The notes below the pieces were generated by a model that saw only the letters and a list, made by a program, of their open reading frames with translations, had not been told where the DNA came from and searched no databases. Shown one piece after another: positions 34,981 to 47,528 of a stretch of 64,000 nucleotides of DNA. The position numbers and the translations under genes were made by a program. Source of the stretch: Bugula neritina (Eukaryota; Bryozoa; Gymnolaemata; Cheilostomatida; Bugulidae); assembly GCA_964035545.1 (NCBI GenBank), contig OZ037769.1, positions 11,291,133 to 11,355,132 on the forward strand, given 5' to 3'. How positions within the stretch are numbered: the stretch's first letter is position 1; the number at the start of each line of letters is the position of its first letter.

Positions 34981-35630
34981 CCTACTAGTACTACAATGAT
35001 TTTCTAGTATTACTTTTACTATTACTATTACTATTAGTATTACTATTACTATTAGACTTAGTATTAGTATTACTATTACTATTACGATTAGTATTAAATT
35101 TAATAATTATAATAATTAATATTAAATTTAATAATTATTATAATAATAATATTAATATTAATAATTGCCTATTAGTATCACTATCAGACTCAGTCTCACT
35201 CTCAGACTTCAGTATGACTATGAGTGTATCACACTTACAGTTTCACTGACTCTGAATCTGACAGTGACACTTATCACTTAAAGTTAAAGTTAATCTTAGG
35301 AATTTCTCTTACTCATACTCATAGTCTTAGTCTAAGTCTTGCTCTTAGACTTACTCTTATTCTTAAGTCTTAGAGTTAGACTTAGAGTTAGTTGTACTCT
35401 TAGTCTTACTACGTCTACTAGTACTACTATTGATAATTGAGTAATACTATTAGTATTACTATTACTATTAGATTTAGTATTGGGCTACTAGTATTACTAT
35501 TACTATTAGTATTTCACTATTACTAAATTGGTATTACTATTGCCATTGGTATTATTACTAGTTTTAGAATTACATTTACTATTGTCTATCACTATCAGTA
35601 TTTGTATTGCATTTACTATTACATTTACTG
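34980..35630. repeat. Degenerate hexamer-period repeat
   Basis: It starts as ATTAGT/ATTACT units and drifts through CTCAGT, CTTAGT, CTTACT and CTTAGA hexamers (35160-35420), then returns to ATTAGT/ATTACT. A 6-bp register is easy to follow although the unit keeps changing. Confidence 0.8.
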
Positions 35631-35633
35631 TTA

Positions 35634-36439
35634 GTGTAGGGCCACACAATGCGTTTTACACGAGCGTGACGTGCGAGAAATCCCATTTAGCCTAGGGCCA
35701 CACGGTGCGTATTTTCGCATGCGAAAATTGAAATCACAAGTAGCAAAGGTGTCCACTGTGCGCGTTGAGAAAACCTTCGCACTTGTCGCTCTGCATTCTC
35801 AACGCAAGTGCGAATCGTCTCTGTCGTCGTCACCTAATTGGCTGATAGTTATTCAGCGAGCCCAACTTCTTTATTTTAGTGCTATATTCCAGTAAATTGC
35901 GTTTTATTGAAAGCGAGTGTGATTTAAAAATGAAAGCTTTATTTATCACGCATCACTGACGCTACAGTGGACACCTTTGCTACTTGTGATTTCAATTTTC
36001 GCATGCGAAAATACGCACCGTGTGGCCCTAGGCTAAGCCCAAAAATTGGACGTTGCGTGCGGATTTTCAAGCGTCTAACATGCTAAGCGAGAAGTGCGAC
36101 ACGCTCGTGCGTGTTTGATCTAATTGATCTAATTACCATGTAATATTTAGCGAGCACATTTTTTAATTCTAATTTATGATTTAACTTCTAGCGAGCTGAA
36201 TTAAAACAGTGTCATATAGCTTGCATTTCCGCTTTTATAATATCCAAATCACTTTGTCGATGATGTAGTTTAAAAACAAACGTCTGTAGGCAAGCAGTAA
36301 AGTTTAACGCTAACATCATTAGCTAATAAATTTTTGCACTCGCAACAAACGAACCCTGTGTGGCAGGTCACTAGCGTGTATTCTAAATGGGATTTCTCGC
36401 ACGTCACGCTTGTGTAAAACGAGTCGTGTGGCCCTACAC
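35634..36439. mobile_element. Harbinger-like MITE (outer, interrupted)
   Basis: The terminal inverted repeats extend about 50 bp, starting GTGTAGGGCCACAC and including GACGTGCGAGAAATCCCATT. They are flanked by TTA on both sides (35631-35633 and 36440-36442), the 3-bp target duplication typical of PIF/Harbinger. There is no coding capacity. A second MITE of the same type sits inside its left arm. Confidence 0.8.
35690..36033. mobile_element. Harbinger-like MITE (inner)
   Basis: A near-perfect inverted repeat of about 70 bp at each end: GCCTAGGGCCACACGGTGCG, then a palindromic TTTTCGCATGCGAAAA, and AGTAGCAAAGGTGTCCACTG. It is flanked by TTA on the left and TAA on the right, so the target duplication is TA or a mutated TWA. 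It shares only the AGGGCCACAC terminal core with the outer MITE, so it is a different subfamily. Confidence 0.8.
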
Positions 36440-36442
36440 TTA

Positions 36443-36640
36443 GTGTTACACTTATTGTTAGCATTACTATTAGTATTAGTATTATTAGCATTACTAACAC
36501 TAATACTATTAGAATTAGTAATACTAATAGTAATAGTATTGAATCTGATATTAAATTTAATATTATTATTACATTTTGTGATTTGTCTTCGTACTCACTC
36601 ACAGTCACACTAAATCTGATTGAGATTATCATTAGTTGAT
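36443..36640. repeat. Degenerate hexamer-period repeat (right continuation)
   Basis: ATTAGT/ATTACT and ACTAAT units resume directly after the outer MITE and end shortly before the FTSJ3 start codon. Confidence 0.7.
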
Positions 36641-36695
36641 AATTATTACCTTCAGTTGGTCATTAATTTTACAGTTAATGTGATTAACGGTCAAA

Positions 36696-39600
36696 ATGGG
36701 TGGCTCAAAGAAAAAAATTGGAAAGGCTCGGAGAGACAAGTTCTACCATCTTGCTAAAGAAACTGGTAAGCTACTGCTAGAGTAGACTGTTGCATGTCTA
36801 CAACTATTGCTATTACTCTAACTGAAGTCAAACCTATTCTTAGTATTAGTGTAACATAACTATAAACCTATAAATATAACTATAACAGAACTTTTACCAA
36901 GTTATCAACTATATTTTTAGTTTGTGTTAGCTATTCAGCATAACCATAAGTACCTTAAAAGCAAGTAATTATTATTACCTTTGCTTTAAATCAAAGTTCT
37001 GGAACTACCATTAAGTTGAACTACCATTAACTTTGACATAAAAATTTGATTGGCTAAAATGAAACAATGAATGTAATCATAAAATAAGCCTTTGCTTTTT
37101 AGCAGGAATACTATGTCTGGACAATTTGCTCGTTGAAACTAATCTTGCTCATTTATATTTAAGTTATTTAGTATTTCATTGAAAATTTTTATTTAGTCTA
37201 CCTAAAGAGTTAAGTGATGCTATCAAAATGAATCAGCATTTGTTTTATTCTATAAACAGGATATCGAGCAAGATCTGCTTTCAAGTTGATTCAACTCAAC
37301 AGGAAGTATGGGTTTCTTGAGAAGTCGCGGGTATGCATTGACTTGTGTGCGGCACCAGGTGGTTGGTGTCAGGTGGCAGCCAATCATATGCCAGTATCTA
37401 GCGTCATTGTTGGTAAGTACTTGTACTTTACAACGTTGTTAAGTTTGTATTCAGCCTGTTACCAGTTGTGCAGACAACTCTTTAAAATTTAATGTAGACT
37501 TGATTCTAAAGATAAAGTTTGTATTGATGACTAAAAATAACTAAAGCTATTGTATGTGTTGTCAATCATAAACTATTGTGTTGCATCGAGTGTCAATCTT
37601 CAGTACAAGATTTTCCCAATATTTGGCAAAAGCTGCCTTAAATTTTTGTCATTTCAATTCATATCAGTTACTAGAATTTCGTAAAGTTATTTATTTAGAT
37701 TTCTGTGCGTATGTAATGGGATGGATGTTTGTACAGTTTGCAATGGAATACAAAATAATTAAACTGCTTGTGGTTTCTTGCAAGTTACTGCTGCAGCCAA
37801 CGACTAAGTTGCAGATAATACATGGTTTTGCTTGCAGGAGTGGATTTGGTACCTATCAAGCCAATTCCTAAAGTAATGACACTGGTTGATGACATAACAT
37901 CAGATAAATGTCGCTCTGACCTGAAGAAGGAGTTGAAAGACTCTAAGGCTGATGTGGTGTTGAATGATGGAGCTCCAAATGTCGGCCAGAACTGGCTACA
38001 GGATGCCTTCTCCCAAGGTTTGTTAGTACCAGTTCTGGAGGTGTATAGCCTCAGCATACAAGCACCGGCGACTATTAGATTGGGAGGTGGAACGGTCTCG
38101 CCGTACAATATACGTGTTATGTGTTGTAGCTGGCCTTACTCTCCATGCTCTGAAACTGGCCTCTGAATTTCTCCGCAAAGGTGGTTGGTTTGTCACCAAA
38201 GTGTTCCGGTCTCAAGACTATCACGCTCTGTTGTGGGTGTTCAGACAGCTGTTCCACAAGGTACGGCCCTGTCTCTACTCTTGCTTCTGCACTTCTTAAG
38301 CTAAAATATCAAATATCTATGACTTGAAACAGCGTTTTTTAGATGGTGAATTTTTATTGAGATGTATCTGGTATTTGAGATTATCACATACATTTATTGG
38401 CATTCAGTAAACATGGATTTAAAATTTAAATGCATATTACTTCTTTTGCTGTTGTCTCGAGTTTACCAATGTAGATTATATGGATGCATGTAATTTTCTA
38501 TCTATGAAAACTGTTAATCCATGATGTCAATTTGTATTAGCTACAGTCATTGTCAAGTCATAAATATTTGACTTGAATTTCTCTGTCTTAGCTTTTGGCT
38601 GACTTGACTGATCAGCTCTGCCTTACGCTTAATAAGGAGGTTGTTTTGACACGTTTCCACAGGTGCACTCTACTAAGCCTCAGGCATCAAGAAGTGAGTC
38701 CGCAGAGATATTTGTGGTCTGTCAGGGATATGTAGCCCCCGACAAACTAGACCCTAAATTTCTGGATCCTAAGGCTGTGTTTAAGGATGTAAATGATGAA
38801 CCTGAAAATAGATTGAATTTACTACAACCCGCATCTAAAAAGAAAAAGTTTGTAGATTGAATTTTGTAATTCTTATTTTGTTTTTAACTGTCCACTTTTG
38901 TGATTTGTCTTCTCTGGGATCTCTTTCAAATCAAAGTTGATGTATTCAGAGCATGTCTGCGAGCTTCATTACAAATATTTCTGTATGCAGTAGCTTTACC
39001 ATCTTCCTTAACTTTAAATCAAATCGATTAAATACTTACAATTTAGACGATTTTCGTAGGAATAATAATTAATTTATATTCAGCTCTCTTCTGTGTATAT
39101 TTATTTATCCTTTTCAAGTTCTACTTATAGATAATCTGAGCGAATGTGTTTGTACCAGTATAAATATCTTTCATTTGTTATCCAATAGGATCATTTATGT
39201 CTCTAAATTCTGTAGAAAGGCGGAAGGGTACAAGGAGGGTGACTACACTCAACACACTAAACTCTCGGTTACTGACTTTATTAATGATCCAAAGTACATG
39301 GATAGACTTGCTTTGGCCAGTGAGGTAAGATATTTATTCCATGCAGTTTATAAACGTGCCGTTGTGTTTAGATAGGATGCTGTTAGCCACTTTGACTGTA
39401 CTTTGTGTCTATTGATGTAGCTTGTGGTTGATAAAGAGGAGTACAAGAAACACTCTTCCACCACTCCTGAGATCCTTGAGTGCTGCAAGGATATCAAGAT
39501 TCTAGGCAAAGCAGATATCAAGTAATATTATGACACATTGTCATATAATATGTTATATAGTCATATATCATATTATGAAGTCATATCATATAATATAGTC

Positions 39601-40808
39601 ATATTATATAATTATCATATAATGCAGGTATAAATAATATTTATGTATCATGTTATGTGATAATAGGTAATATTATATAGTAATAATATAGTCATATATC
39701 ATGTTATATAGGCATATATCATATAATATAGTCGTATAGTTTATCATATAGTCATATATCTAGCTAATATTGCATAGTTACTTAAAAAATAGACAATAGC
39801 AGTAATTTTTAGGCTTCTTTCTGCGTCTTTGTATTTTTTTATTACATGAGCTTGTGTAAAATAGCGAATCAGTATAAAACTGGGTATGAACTATAGACGC
39901 TTGCTCTGCAGCAATGTGTTTATATTATTGTTGCAAGGTACCGGTACAATATTATATAGTTGAAGCTTTTTAACATTTCCCAAAACCCTAACTGCTACAT
40001 GTGTTTCTCCCCAACCTCACTATCACATTCCTGGTGAATCTAGGCTACTTATATACTGGAGAAAGCAGTTGGCTAAGACTTTGAAAGAGTTGGAATCAGC
40101 TGAAACAGGCGAACAGGAAGTTGAAGGGGAGGAGTCTGGTGAGAAGAAGGCGGAGTCTGAGCAAGAGGAAGATGAGATAGACAATGAAGTTTCCAGACTT
40201 CGGGCAGAAATAGAGCAAGATGCTAAGAGGTGTGTCTAATAGATTGAAACATTGTTTTAGCTGCAAAATATGTTTGAACATATTAAACAGTGCTTGCTTG
40301 TATCCTATAAAGTGAAATCACATTTTCAAAACTTGACGGAGGCTGGTTTTATTTTTCAACAACTTAATTTGTTTTGTGAGTATATGTAGTAATTGGGCAG
40401 TAGAAGAGGGCCAGATTTCTTACTTTTCAATTTTGAATTGCGAAAAGTTGCATATCATTTCAGTTTTTTATTTTATGTTTTGTGTAGGTTTTATTTTATT
40501 TGTTTGCTTGAAGGAAAAAGAAAAAGGCCGGAAAAGTAAAAGCTAAACTCCGAGAAAAGATGAGACTGAATATCATCAGACCAGGTGATAGGATTGAGCA
40601 GCAAGATGACGAAAGTCTGTTTGACCTGAAGAGGATGAAAACGAAGGTGAGGGAATTACTACTTGTAAAAATGTACTGTTTACAGCAGTAGTAGCTAGTA
40701 GTAGCAGTCACAATAGTATCAGTTATAGTAGTAGCAGCCATTAGTAACAGTTGTGGTCGAGTTTACTACTAAACATACTAGTTCATATTTATATTAGTAG
40801 TGGTGGTC

Positions 40809-40905
<97 letters not shown>

Positions 40906-40926
40906 CAGTAGTAGCATTAGTAGCAT

Positions 40927-40965
<39 letters not shown>

Positions 40966-43900
40966 CAGCAGTAGTAGTAGTAGTAGCAGTAGCAGCAGTA
41001 GTAGTAGCAGCAGCAGCAGCAGTAGCAGTAGTAGTAGTAGAAGTAGTAGTAAAAATGGTAGTGGTGGTAGTAAAAGTAGTGGTAGTGACTCATTAGAACA
41101 CCAGTGTGCTGGGTTATGTTCATGTACTGCTAACAACTACCTCTGATGGTTATACTGACAGTGAAGTTATCTTCACCAACTCTCCTGTAGGATCACCTGG
41201 ACCGCGTGGAGTCGTTCGCTGTGGATGGAGCAGAACCAGAGCTGGAGTGGGAAAGTGACGATAGTGAGTCCGATGGCGGGAGGAAGAGAAACGTTATGTA
41301 TGACAGGACTGAGGGGAATGTAGACGCATGGAGTGATGACGAAGTGGAGGAAGGGGAGAGTGATGTTGATATGAATGATGTTAGGTGAGAACTTCTATTC
41401 TAAATATTCATGGCTTGTGGGCCTCAACTATAGTGTCATAAAACCTTGTAGACAATATTTTTCCGTCTCGATTAAATGCGTTTTTTCCCTTCACTTTAGT
41501 CCAAACTTGAAATTTAACAAAATCCGGAACGAAATAATATCCGCATACACTCACAGCATTTGTTAGAGATAATCTCCACCTGTATAGTATCTATTACACT
41601 GTATACCGTGCAGTGCACCAGAAGGCAGCGACAGCGATCATGAAGAACAGGAAGGTGCTGTGTCTAACCCCCTCCTGGCTGACCTTGACACTAGCGAGGA
41701 GCATCTGTCTAAACAAGCTAAGCTTTGGTTCAAGCGGGTTTGTTTGTTATGATTACTAAACAGGCAATACTAGCTACTAATCTAGTTTTAAGTTAGTTTA
41801 GAAGGTAAGCATATATATACCTACATTATATTATGGTAAAAGTTGTTATATTACCTAAGTTAGTCTCACTGGCTCTATAAAATACACATTTTATTTACTG
41901 TAAATCCGGTCAAGGGATAAAGTTTCACCAAATTATACTACTTGTCTGGTTAGAGGTATTATACTGATTGCCTTCCCATAGTGATAGTTAAAAGACTATT
42001 CTGTCAATTACCAATGTTAATGAGGCATATACTTTGTTGTTACAGGAGGCATTTGAGGGGGTGAATCTTGATGCGGATGAGGACTACGACGTGGATCAAA
42101 TGATAACTCAGTATCAACAGAAAGGGGGCAAAGTGCGAGGTGTGTTCTTCATATCTCTTAACTCTATACCTATCTATTAATATGATATACATGATCTTTC
42201 ACTCTATGTCTATATACATACACTTCATCTTTCATTCTACCTCTCTTTATATAATGATCATATTAAAAAAAAATCACCAGTCACATCTTCAAAAAGCTGA
42301 GTTACCTGTCTAAATATAGATATTAAAATTAAAATCGCTTCCTAGTTGAACAATAAAATGATGTAAACAAAAAGTAAAAACATTGTAGTTTATGAAAGAT
42401 TGGTCCAGTGCAAATCCTACCAATGCAAATTGATCTTAGTCGAGAATATGATAATTTGGGATTTGTCAATAAAAATGAGCAGTTTTTGCTGAAATCAGCG
42501 ATTAGTGTTATTTTATTTCTCTACTTCCTTGCTCTGTATAATTATTTCCTACTATGCCGACAGATTATTTGGCTGCAACATTGCGTGCAGTCCCCTTGTT
42601 TTAAAGTAACACTTCTTATGACCCAGAACTCATTTATTTATTCTAATATTTATGCAATATCAATTATATATAAAAGGGAGCAGCCGTGGTCTAGGGGTTA
42701 GAGTGTTTGCGTAGTAAACAGGAAGTCATAGGTTTGAGCCCAGACAAAACCCATTGGTGATGTTAGGAAGAGCATCCAGTCATAACTGCTGCTGTGTTAC
42801 ATCTGAATAAGTCCTTAGCCCGCTTTAACAAAAACCCTTTCTATCAGGGGTTTCTCACAGGGATAGTGACTATAAACTTGCGTGAATTTTTTTTATTAAT
42901 TATATATAAAATTACCTAAATTGTATACTTTACACATTGTCAAAGGTGCAAAATCAGACGAAGACAACACTGAATTAGACAGTGATGTAGCTGTAAAGAA
43001 GAAGAATTCGAAACCAGCCAAACTGTCTGTGAGTAATCTGGCCTCTGATGGTCAATCCGATGATGAAGATTATGACGAAGAAGGCGAGGATGAAAACGAC
43101 AGCGATGAATCTGATTATGAACAACTGTATGATAGAAAGGTAAGTTTTTTTACTCATGCTCAATCAGTTGGTTTCAAATTTCTCCTAACCTAACTAATAA
43201 TAATTAATCATATATTTTGGTAGTTGCCAATAAATGACTCCAGGCTGTTGATATCTAAAAAAACTTGGTTGATTTCAGAGAGTGCTGAATAATTTGTGAC
43301 ATTGTTGCAGAAATATAAAAATGGTAAAGTGGTAGATGATGCTAATGGTGAGATGGAGGTTGTTAAAGCAGAAGAACCGGTTCCAAAATTGGATGCAGTC
43401 GGTCTTGCATTGGGTGCTAAATTGATATCTTCTAGAAAAGCAAGACGTCAGATGATTGATGACTCATTTAATAGGTATGAGTGACTCAACAGATATATGA
43501 TTCATATCAAATGTGGGTGACTCATAGTGAGTATTGGTGACTCATAGTAAGTATGAGTGACTTTTAGTGAGTATGGGTGACTCATGGTGAGTATGAGTGA
43601 CTCACAATGAGTATGGGCGACTCATAGTGGGTATGGGTAACTCACAATGAGTATGGGTGACTCATAGTGGGTATGGGTGACTCATTAAGAATGTGTAACT
43701 CATAGTGAATATGGGCAACTCATGAGAGTGAAATAATTATGCTGTAGTGTACTTTAGTACTTATCTGGTTGCTATTTTATACAAGTTAATATTTTTAGTA
43801 TATTTAATAATGTTGTGTTGGATTAAAAAGGGAAGTTTATAATAAACGCTTTGTTTTACAATTCTATAATAAAATTATGGAGAAAAAAGGTGAACTTGAG

Positions 43901-45197
43901 ACATTTTGTCTCCTGATGCCTAATGTTTCGCTAGTTTTAACTAGCTAGACATGAAGAAAATTTATACAATCTCACACTTGTTGATCTTCGAGTTAGTATG
44001 CTAGACCTTTGTGATTGTAAACTATATTTATCGTAGGGAATTGTCTCATCTTCCCATCATAGCACTAAAATCATGTCAAAATATGTGTTGGTGAATAAAT
44101 TTTATGAAATCTTAAAATGTATTTTATAGAAATAATTTTTAGCGCAGTTTTTTTGTAAATTGTGCACCATGCTTTGCCAGAAAAGATATTTATGTTGAGT
44201 TAATATGTACAATAAAACCTTATTTTATGATTGTCAATATTGATTATCATTTGAGTCTGGCAAAACTTGGTAGTGTGCTATTATCCTTTTATATACATGC
44301 TGTAAGTTATATTCCAATCAGAAAATCGAAACTTTATTTGAATCAACTTGGGCAGTCTTGTTGACAGGTACGCATTTCATGATGATAGCCTTCCTGATTG
44401 GTTTGAAAGAGATGAGAAAAGACACAACACCCGTCATATTCCAGTCACAAAAGCTGAAATTCAGGAATATAAAGAAAAGTTGAAAGCCATCAATGCCAGG
44501 CCTATTAAAAAGATAGCTGAGGCTAAAGGGAGGAAGAAACGAAAGGTTGATTTAATAATTACCTGATTAAGCTATAGCTTTAACTTTGTTGAAAAAAAAA
44601 TTATGACTATTTTTGTAATTTACTGTAATATGAATATTGAGCAAATAACTTGTTCAACTTCAGATGATGAAAAGGTTAGAAAAAGCTCGAAAAAAAGCAG
44701 AGTCGCTGGAGGGCACTGATGGTGATGGTGTGTCAGAAAAAGAGAAATGGCAGCAAATAAAAAGGTAGGGTCGTAATGTCAACTTGTCAATTCAATTCTG
44801 TAAATTGCATAACATGTCAACATGCTTAATTAATTCATATTTTATGAATATTGCTAATTAATATAAATGAGGTGAAGCTAAGAATCACAAGTAATCCTTA
44901 TTTCTTCATTATAGTTTAGTAATAATCTATGATTTATTTGGTGCTATCTTCTTATCCAAATGTTCTCTTTTTAGTATATATAAAAAGGCAACAAGACAGA
45001 AAAAGGTTGATACAACGTATGTGGTGGCAAAAAAAGGTGCTGGCAAAAAGGTTTCACGGCCATCGGGTGTTAAAGGTCGTTTCAAGGTTGTAGATCCTCG
45101 TCTTAAAAAAGACAATAGACATGCAAAAAGTAATAATAAAAAGGGCAAGGGAAGTAAACCTCAACGAGGAAAACAGACGAAAGGCAAAAAAAGATAA
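36696..45197 (+). CDS. FTSJ3: pre-rRNA 2'-O-ribose RNA methyltransferase FTSJ3 (SPB1 homologue)
   Basis: Nucleolar methyltransferase of 60S ribosome maturation. Seventeen exons splice in phase: 36696-36765, 37260-37412, 37838-38017, 38130-38260, 38663-38847, 39216-39324, 39421-39521, 40044-40229, 40514-40646, 41191-41384, 41614-41737, 42046-42139, 42946-43139, 43311-43474, 44368-44545, 44664-44764, 44975-45197, giving 839 residues (human 847). The FtsJ/RrmJ domain shows [13 protein letters not shown], the SAM motif [29 protein letters not shown] and [10 protein letters not shown], covering the K-D-K-E catalytic tetrad. A middle acidic region follows, then the Spb1 C-terminal domain ([46 protein letters not shown]) and a lysine-rich tail. 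Poly(A) signal AATAAA at 45217. Introns host a SINE, a trinucleotide array and a minisatellite. Confidence 0.96.
39535..39780. repeat. AT-rich repeat (TCATATAATATAG type) in FTSJ3 intron
   Basis: About a dozen drifting copies of CATATATCATATAATATAGT fill the intron after the exon at 39421. Confidence 0.75.
40800..41065. repeat. (AGT)n trinucleotide array in FTSJ3 intron
   Basis: More than 80 AGT triplets, first pure, then interrupted by AGC and ATT. Poly-serine, poly-valine and poly-leucine frames across it come from the repeat. The unit is the reverse complement of the HADHA intron array. Confidence 0.97.
42676..42890 (+). mobile_element. tRNA-derived SINE (copy 2) in FTSJ3 intron
   Basis: Head GGGAGCAGCCGTGGTCTAGG with A box TGGTCTAGGGG (42687-42697) and B box GGTTTGAGCCC (42731-42741). 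The core GTTAGGAAGAGCATCCAGTC resembles the V-type SINE core. The tail ends CTATAAACTTGCGTGAA followed by a T run. It is in sense orientation to FTSJ3. Confidence 0.88.
43475..43735. repeat. 20-bp minisatellite in FTSJ3 intron
   Basis: About 12 copies of a 20-bp unit, consensus GTGACTCATAGTGAGTATGG. It starts at the splice donor itself (AG|GTATGAGTGACTCA at 43475), and nearly every unit contains a donor-like GTGAGTATG or GTAAGTATG. Confidence 0.92.
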
Positions 45198-45614
45198 CTG
45201 GAACTTCGGGCACTTGAATAAATTATATGTATATACCCTTGCTTACATATTGGACTCAGTTATAAACACCTATTGCCGATACCTGATGTAATATATGCTA
45301 TAATTTTAAAATACATTTCAATAAATTTTTGACATTCAAGTAAATTTTTATTATGAATTTATAAAATTTTCTGGTATCGTTTACACGTGAAACTATTCCA
45401 TGCAATGATTTATTTTAAAATGAAATAAACAAAGAAGAAATTTTCAATACATCGACATAGTAAATGCACATTTAGGAGCTTACTGGCTTAAACCAACTGT
45501 CAATACTAAAATATAAAAAGGTTCAAGAGAAACTCAAATTTATAATGGCATTATTAATTACTTAGTCTATGTACATTAATATAAATATATACAATTCAAT
45601 AAAATTATTGTATG
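45198..45614. other. Convergent 3' region of FTSJ3 and NTMT1
   Basis: AT-rich intergenic DNA of about 0.4 kb between two stop codons facing each other, with plus-strand AATAAA at 45217 and tttatt (minus-strand signal) near 45347 and 45407. No other gene is seen. Confidence 0.6.
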
Positions 45615-47242
45615 CTATCGAAAGGCTATCATTGGTACATCATATATAGTAGGAGGGAATCCACTCTGGAGCTGCTCTTGAATTATAGTTAAACCAGCAG
45701 CTGCTATAACCGACTTCATTTCATTTAGGGACCTGCGATTCAGGTCAACATATTAATAACTGGTACAATACATACTATAACAGTGATGTCAACATACTAG
45801 TACAGTGGTATCAACATAGTAGCATAATGACTTTGCTAGAGTAGACAGAACTGACAGTGGAAGAATGCATGCTCTACAGAATAACAATCATGGATGGCAA
45901 AAGTTATCAAATACGATCGCTTAGTGCTTGTAGAAATGTAATTATGTAGAATATGTGTGTTGTAGAGATTGTAGAAAGAAGTGATTGTTGAGATGTAGAA
46001 ATATAAATATCATGTACTTTTAGCCTACTGAAGTGAGCGAGTATGGAGAATCTTACTTGATAATTCATCATTTTATTCTAGTTTAATGGTTCATCAAAAT
46101 AATTAGGTTAAAACATTGAAATAATAGACATTTAATCACTACTAGTTGACGGAGCATTTATACAGTAAATTACATCAACTTATTTCAGCCACCTGAATAT
46201 CTTACCTGGTCATACTGCTATCATCATGATCAAAACTTCTGGTATTGGCAACATTATCTTTTATGCATATAATGCCATTTTCATTCAAATGCATTTGACA
46301 TCTTTTTAAAAACTCCGCCAAATGCTTGTCAGTCAAATGACCTACAACCTGTAAAAAAATTATAATGCATCGAATACAAACAATAATTATACTCTAAATC
46401 TTAAACCATTAATAGATATGTCGCAGAGATTTTTCAAATTCAACTTTCGGCATTTAATTTTCAAGTAATTATATTTTAGTTTAATCTTACCCATTGACAC
46501 CAGACTACATCATATCTTCGTGTGGGTGTAAAGTCTTGCATCCCACAACAAATATATTCACCAATTCTTCCTCTTTCTGCCCCTAGCAATATTAATATTT
46601 CACTGAAGTAGAAAGCTTACAATAGTCATAAGGGAAAAGAGAACTGCATCTAAATACTAAATCATTTACCAAAATTTACCAAAAACATCTCGTATATTGC
46701 TAAATTTATGTCAATCTTAAAACAAAATTTTACATGCCATTTCTGATATTTGTTTGATATGCATGAATATTATGTGCAACATACTTTAACAAACAAAATT
46801 TTCACGTACAGTAAAGTTAAAGTTAGAGTTAAACTTAAAGTAGTTAAACTTAATGTCAATGTCATGGCAATCATAATGATAATGATTGAATTTAATGAGC
46901 TTAATTTAATTGTAATTTTTCACCTATATAATTTGGAGCTTCGTCGAGAAACTTCTGATTTACTTCCAACATATCAACAGTATCAAACAGTGGGAGTAGG
47001 AGGTTTTTTGTTACTCTACCAATACCAGCGCCACAATCTAGTGCTCTGCATCTTCCAATCTTTTCACTATTCATTAAAGTTTTCAAGAACTTTGAAGAGC
47101 CGTTTACATCTGTTGTAGTTATATATGAAAACCCTCCAAGCATGCCATCAACGGTTGGTGGAACATTAGACCAGTATGACAGTGCATCTTGGTAAAACTT
47201 GTGTTTTGTGTCGACATGTTCTAATTCTACATGCTTTTCCAT
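45615..47242 (-). CDS. NTMT1: N-terminal Xaa-Pro-Lys N-methyltransferase 1
   Basis: SAM-dependent enzyme that methylates the alpha-amino group of proteins starting X-Pro-Lys after Met removal (for example RCC1). Four minus-strand exons splice in phase: 47242-46924, 46582-46491, 46348-46206 and 45732-45615, giving 223 residues, the same length as human NTMT1. Recognisable stretches are YWSNVPPTVDGMLGGFSYI, the SAM loop ALDCGAGIGRVTKNLLLPLF, VDMLEVNQKFLDEA, CCGMQDFTP, VVWCQWVVGHLTD, GIICIKDNVA and the C-terminal YDVPMIAFR. The start is the first ATG of exon 1 (MEKHVELEH). The gene converges on FTSJ3. Confidence 0.96.
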
Positions 47243-47528
47243 CTTGAGGAGAGCGAGTAATTGATAGACTGAGTACCAAAAGTTAAATTTGTATATGTTT
47301 ACGTTGCACCCTATGGTACCGCTATCAAATATATTAAATCTGCAGAGGTGCGTCTATTTTATTGCCTTGACCTTACCTTTTTCACTTCTTCAGATTCGCT
47401 AGAGTCTAGATTCTACGAAGAAGTTCAGAGTTATTCCCTCTATCTCTAAAAACTCCTATCAGTTTTCAATGGACCAACCTTATTAATTATTATAGTAATA
47501 TACAATGTAAATATTTATAAATCGTAAT

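Noticed and set aside
40751-41146. Poly-Ser, poly-Val, poly-Leu and poly-Tyr frames on both strands
   Set aside because: All are translations of the (AGT)n array in an FTSJ3 intron.
42676-42760. Functional tRNA gene
   Set aside because: A and B boxes are present but the cloverleaf is poor and a SINE core and tail follow; a second copy exists at 19.2 kb.
43475-43735. CRISPR-like array of short repeats
   Set aside because: Contiguous 20-bp units without spacers; intronic minisatellite.
46750-47118. Plus-strand 122-codon ORF
   Set aside because: Antisense of NTMT1 exon 1 and adjacent intron; no independent features.
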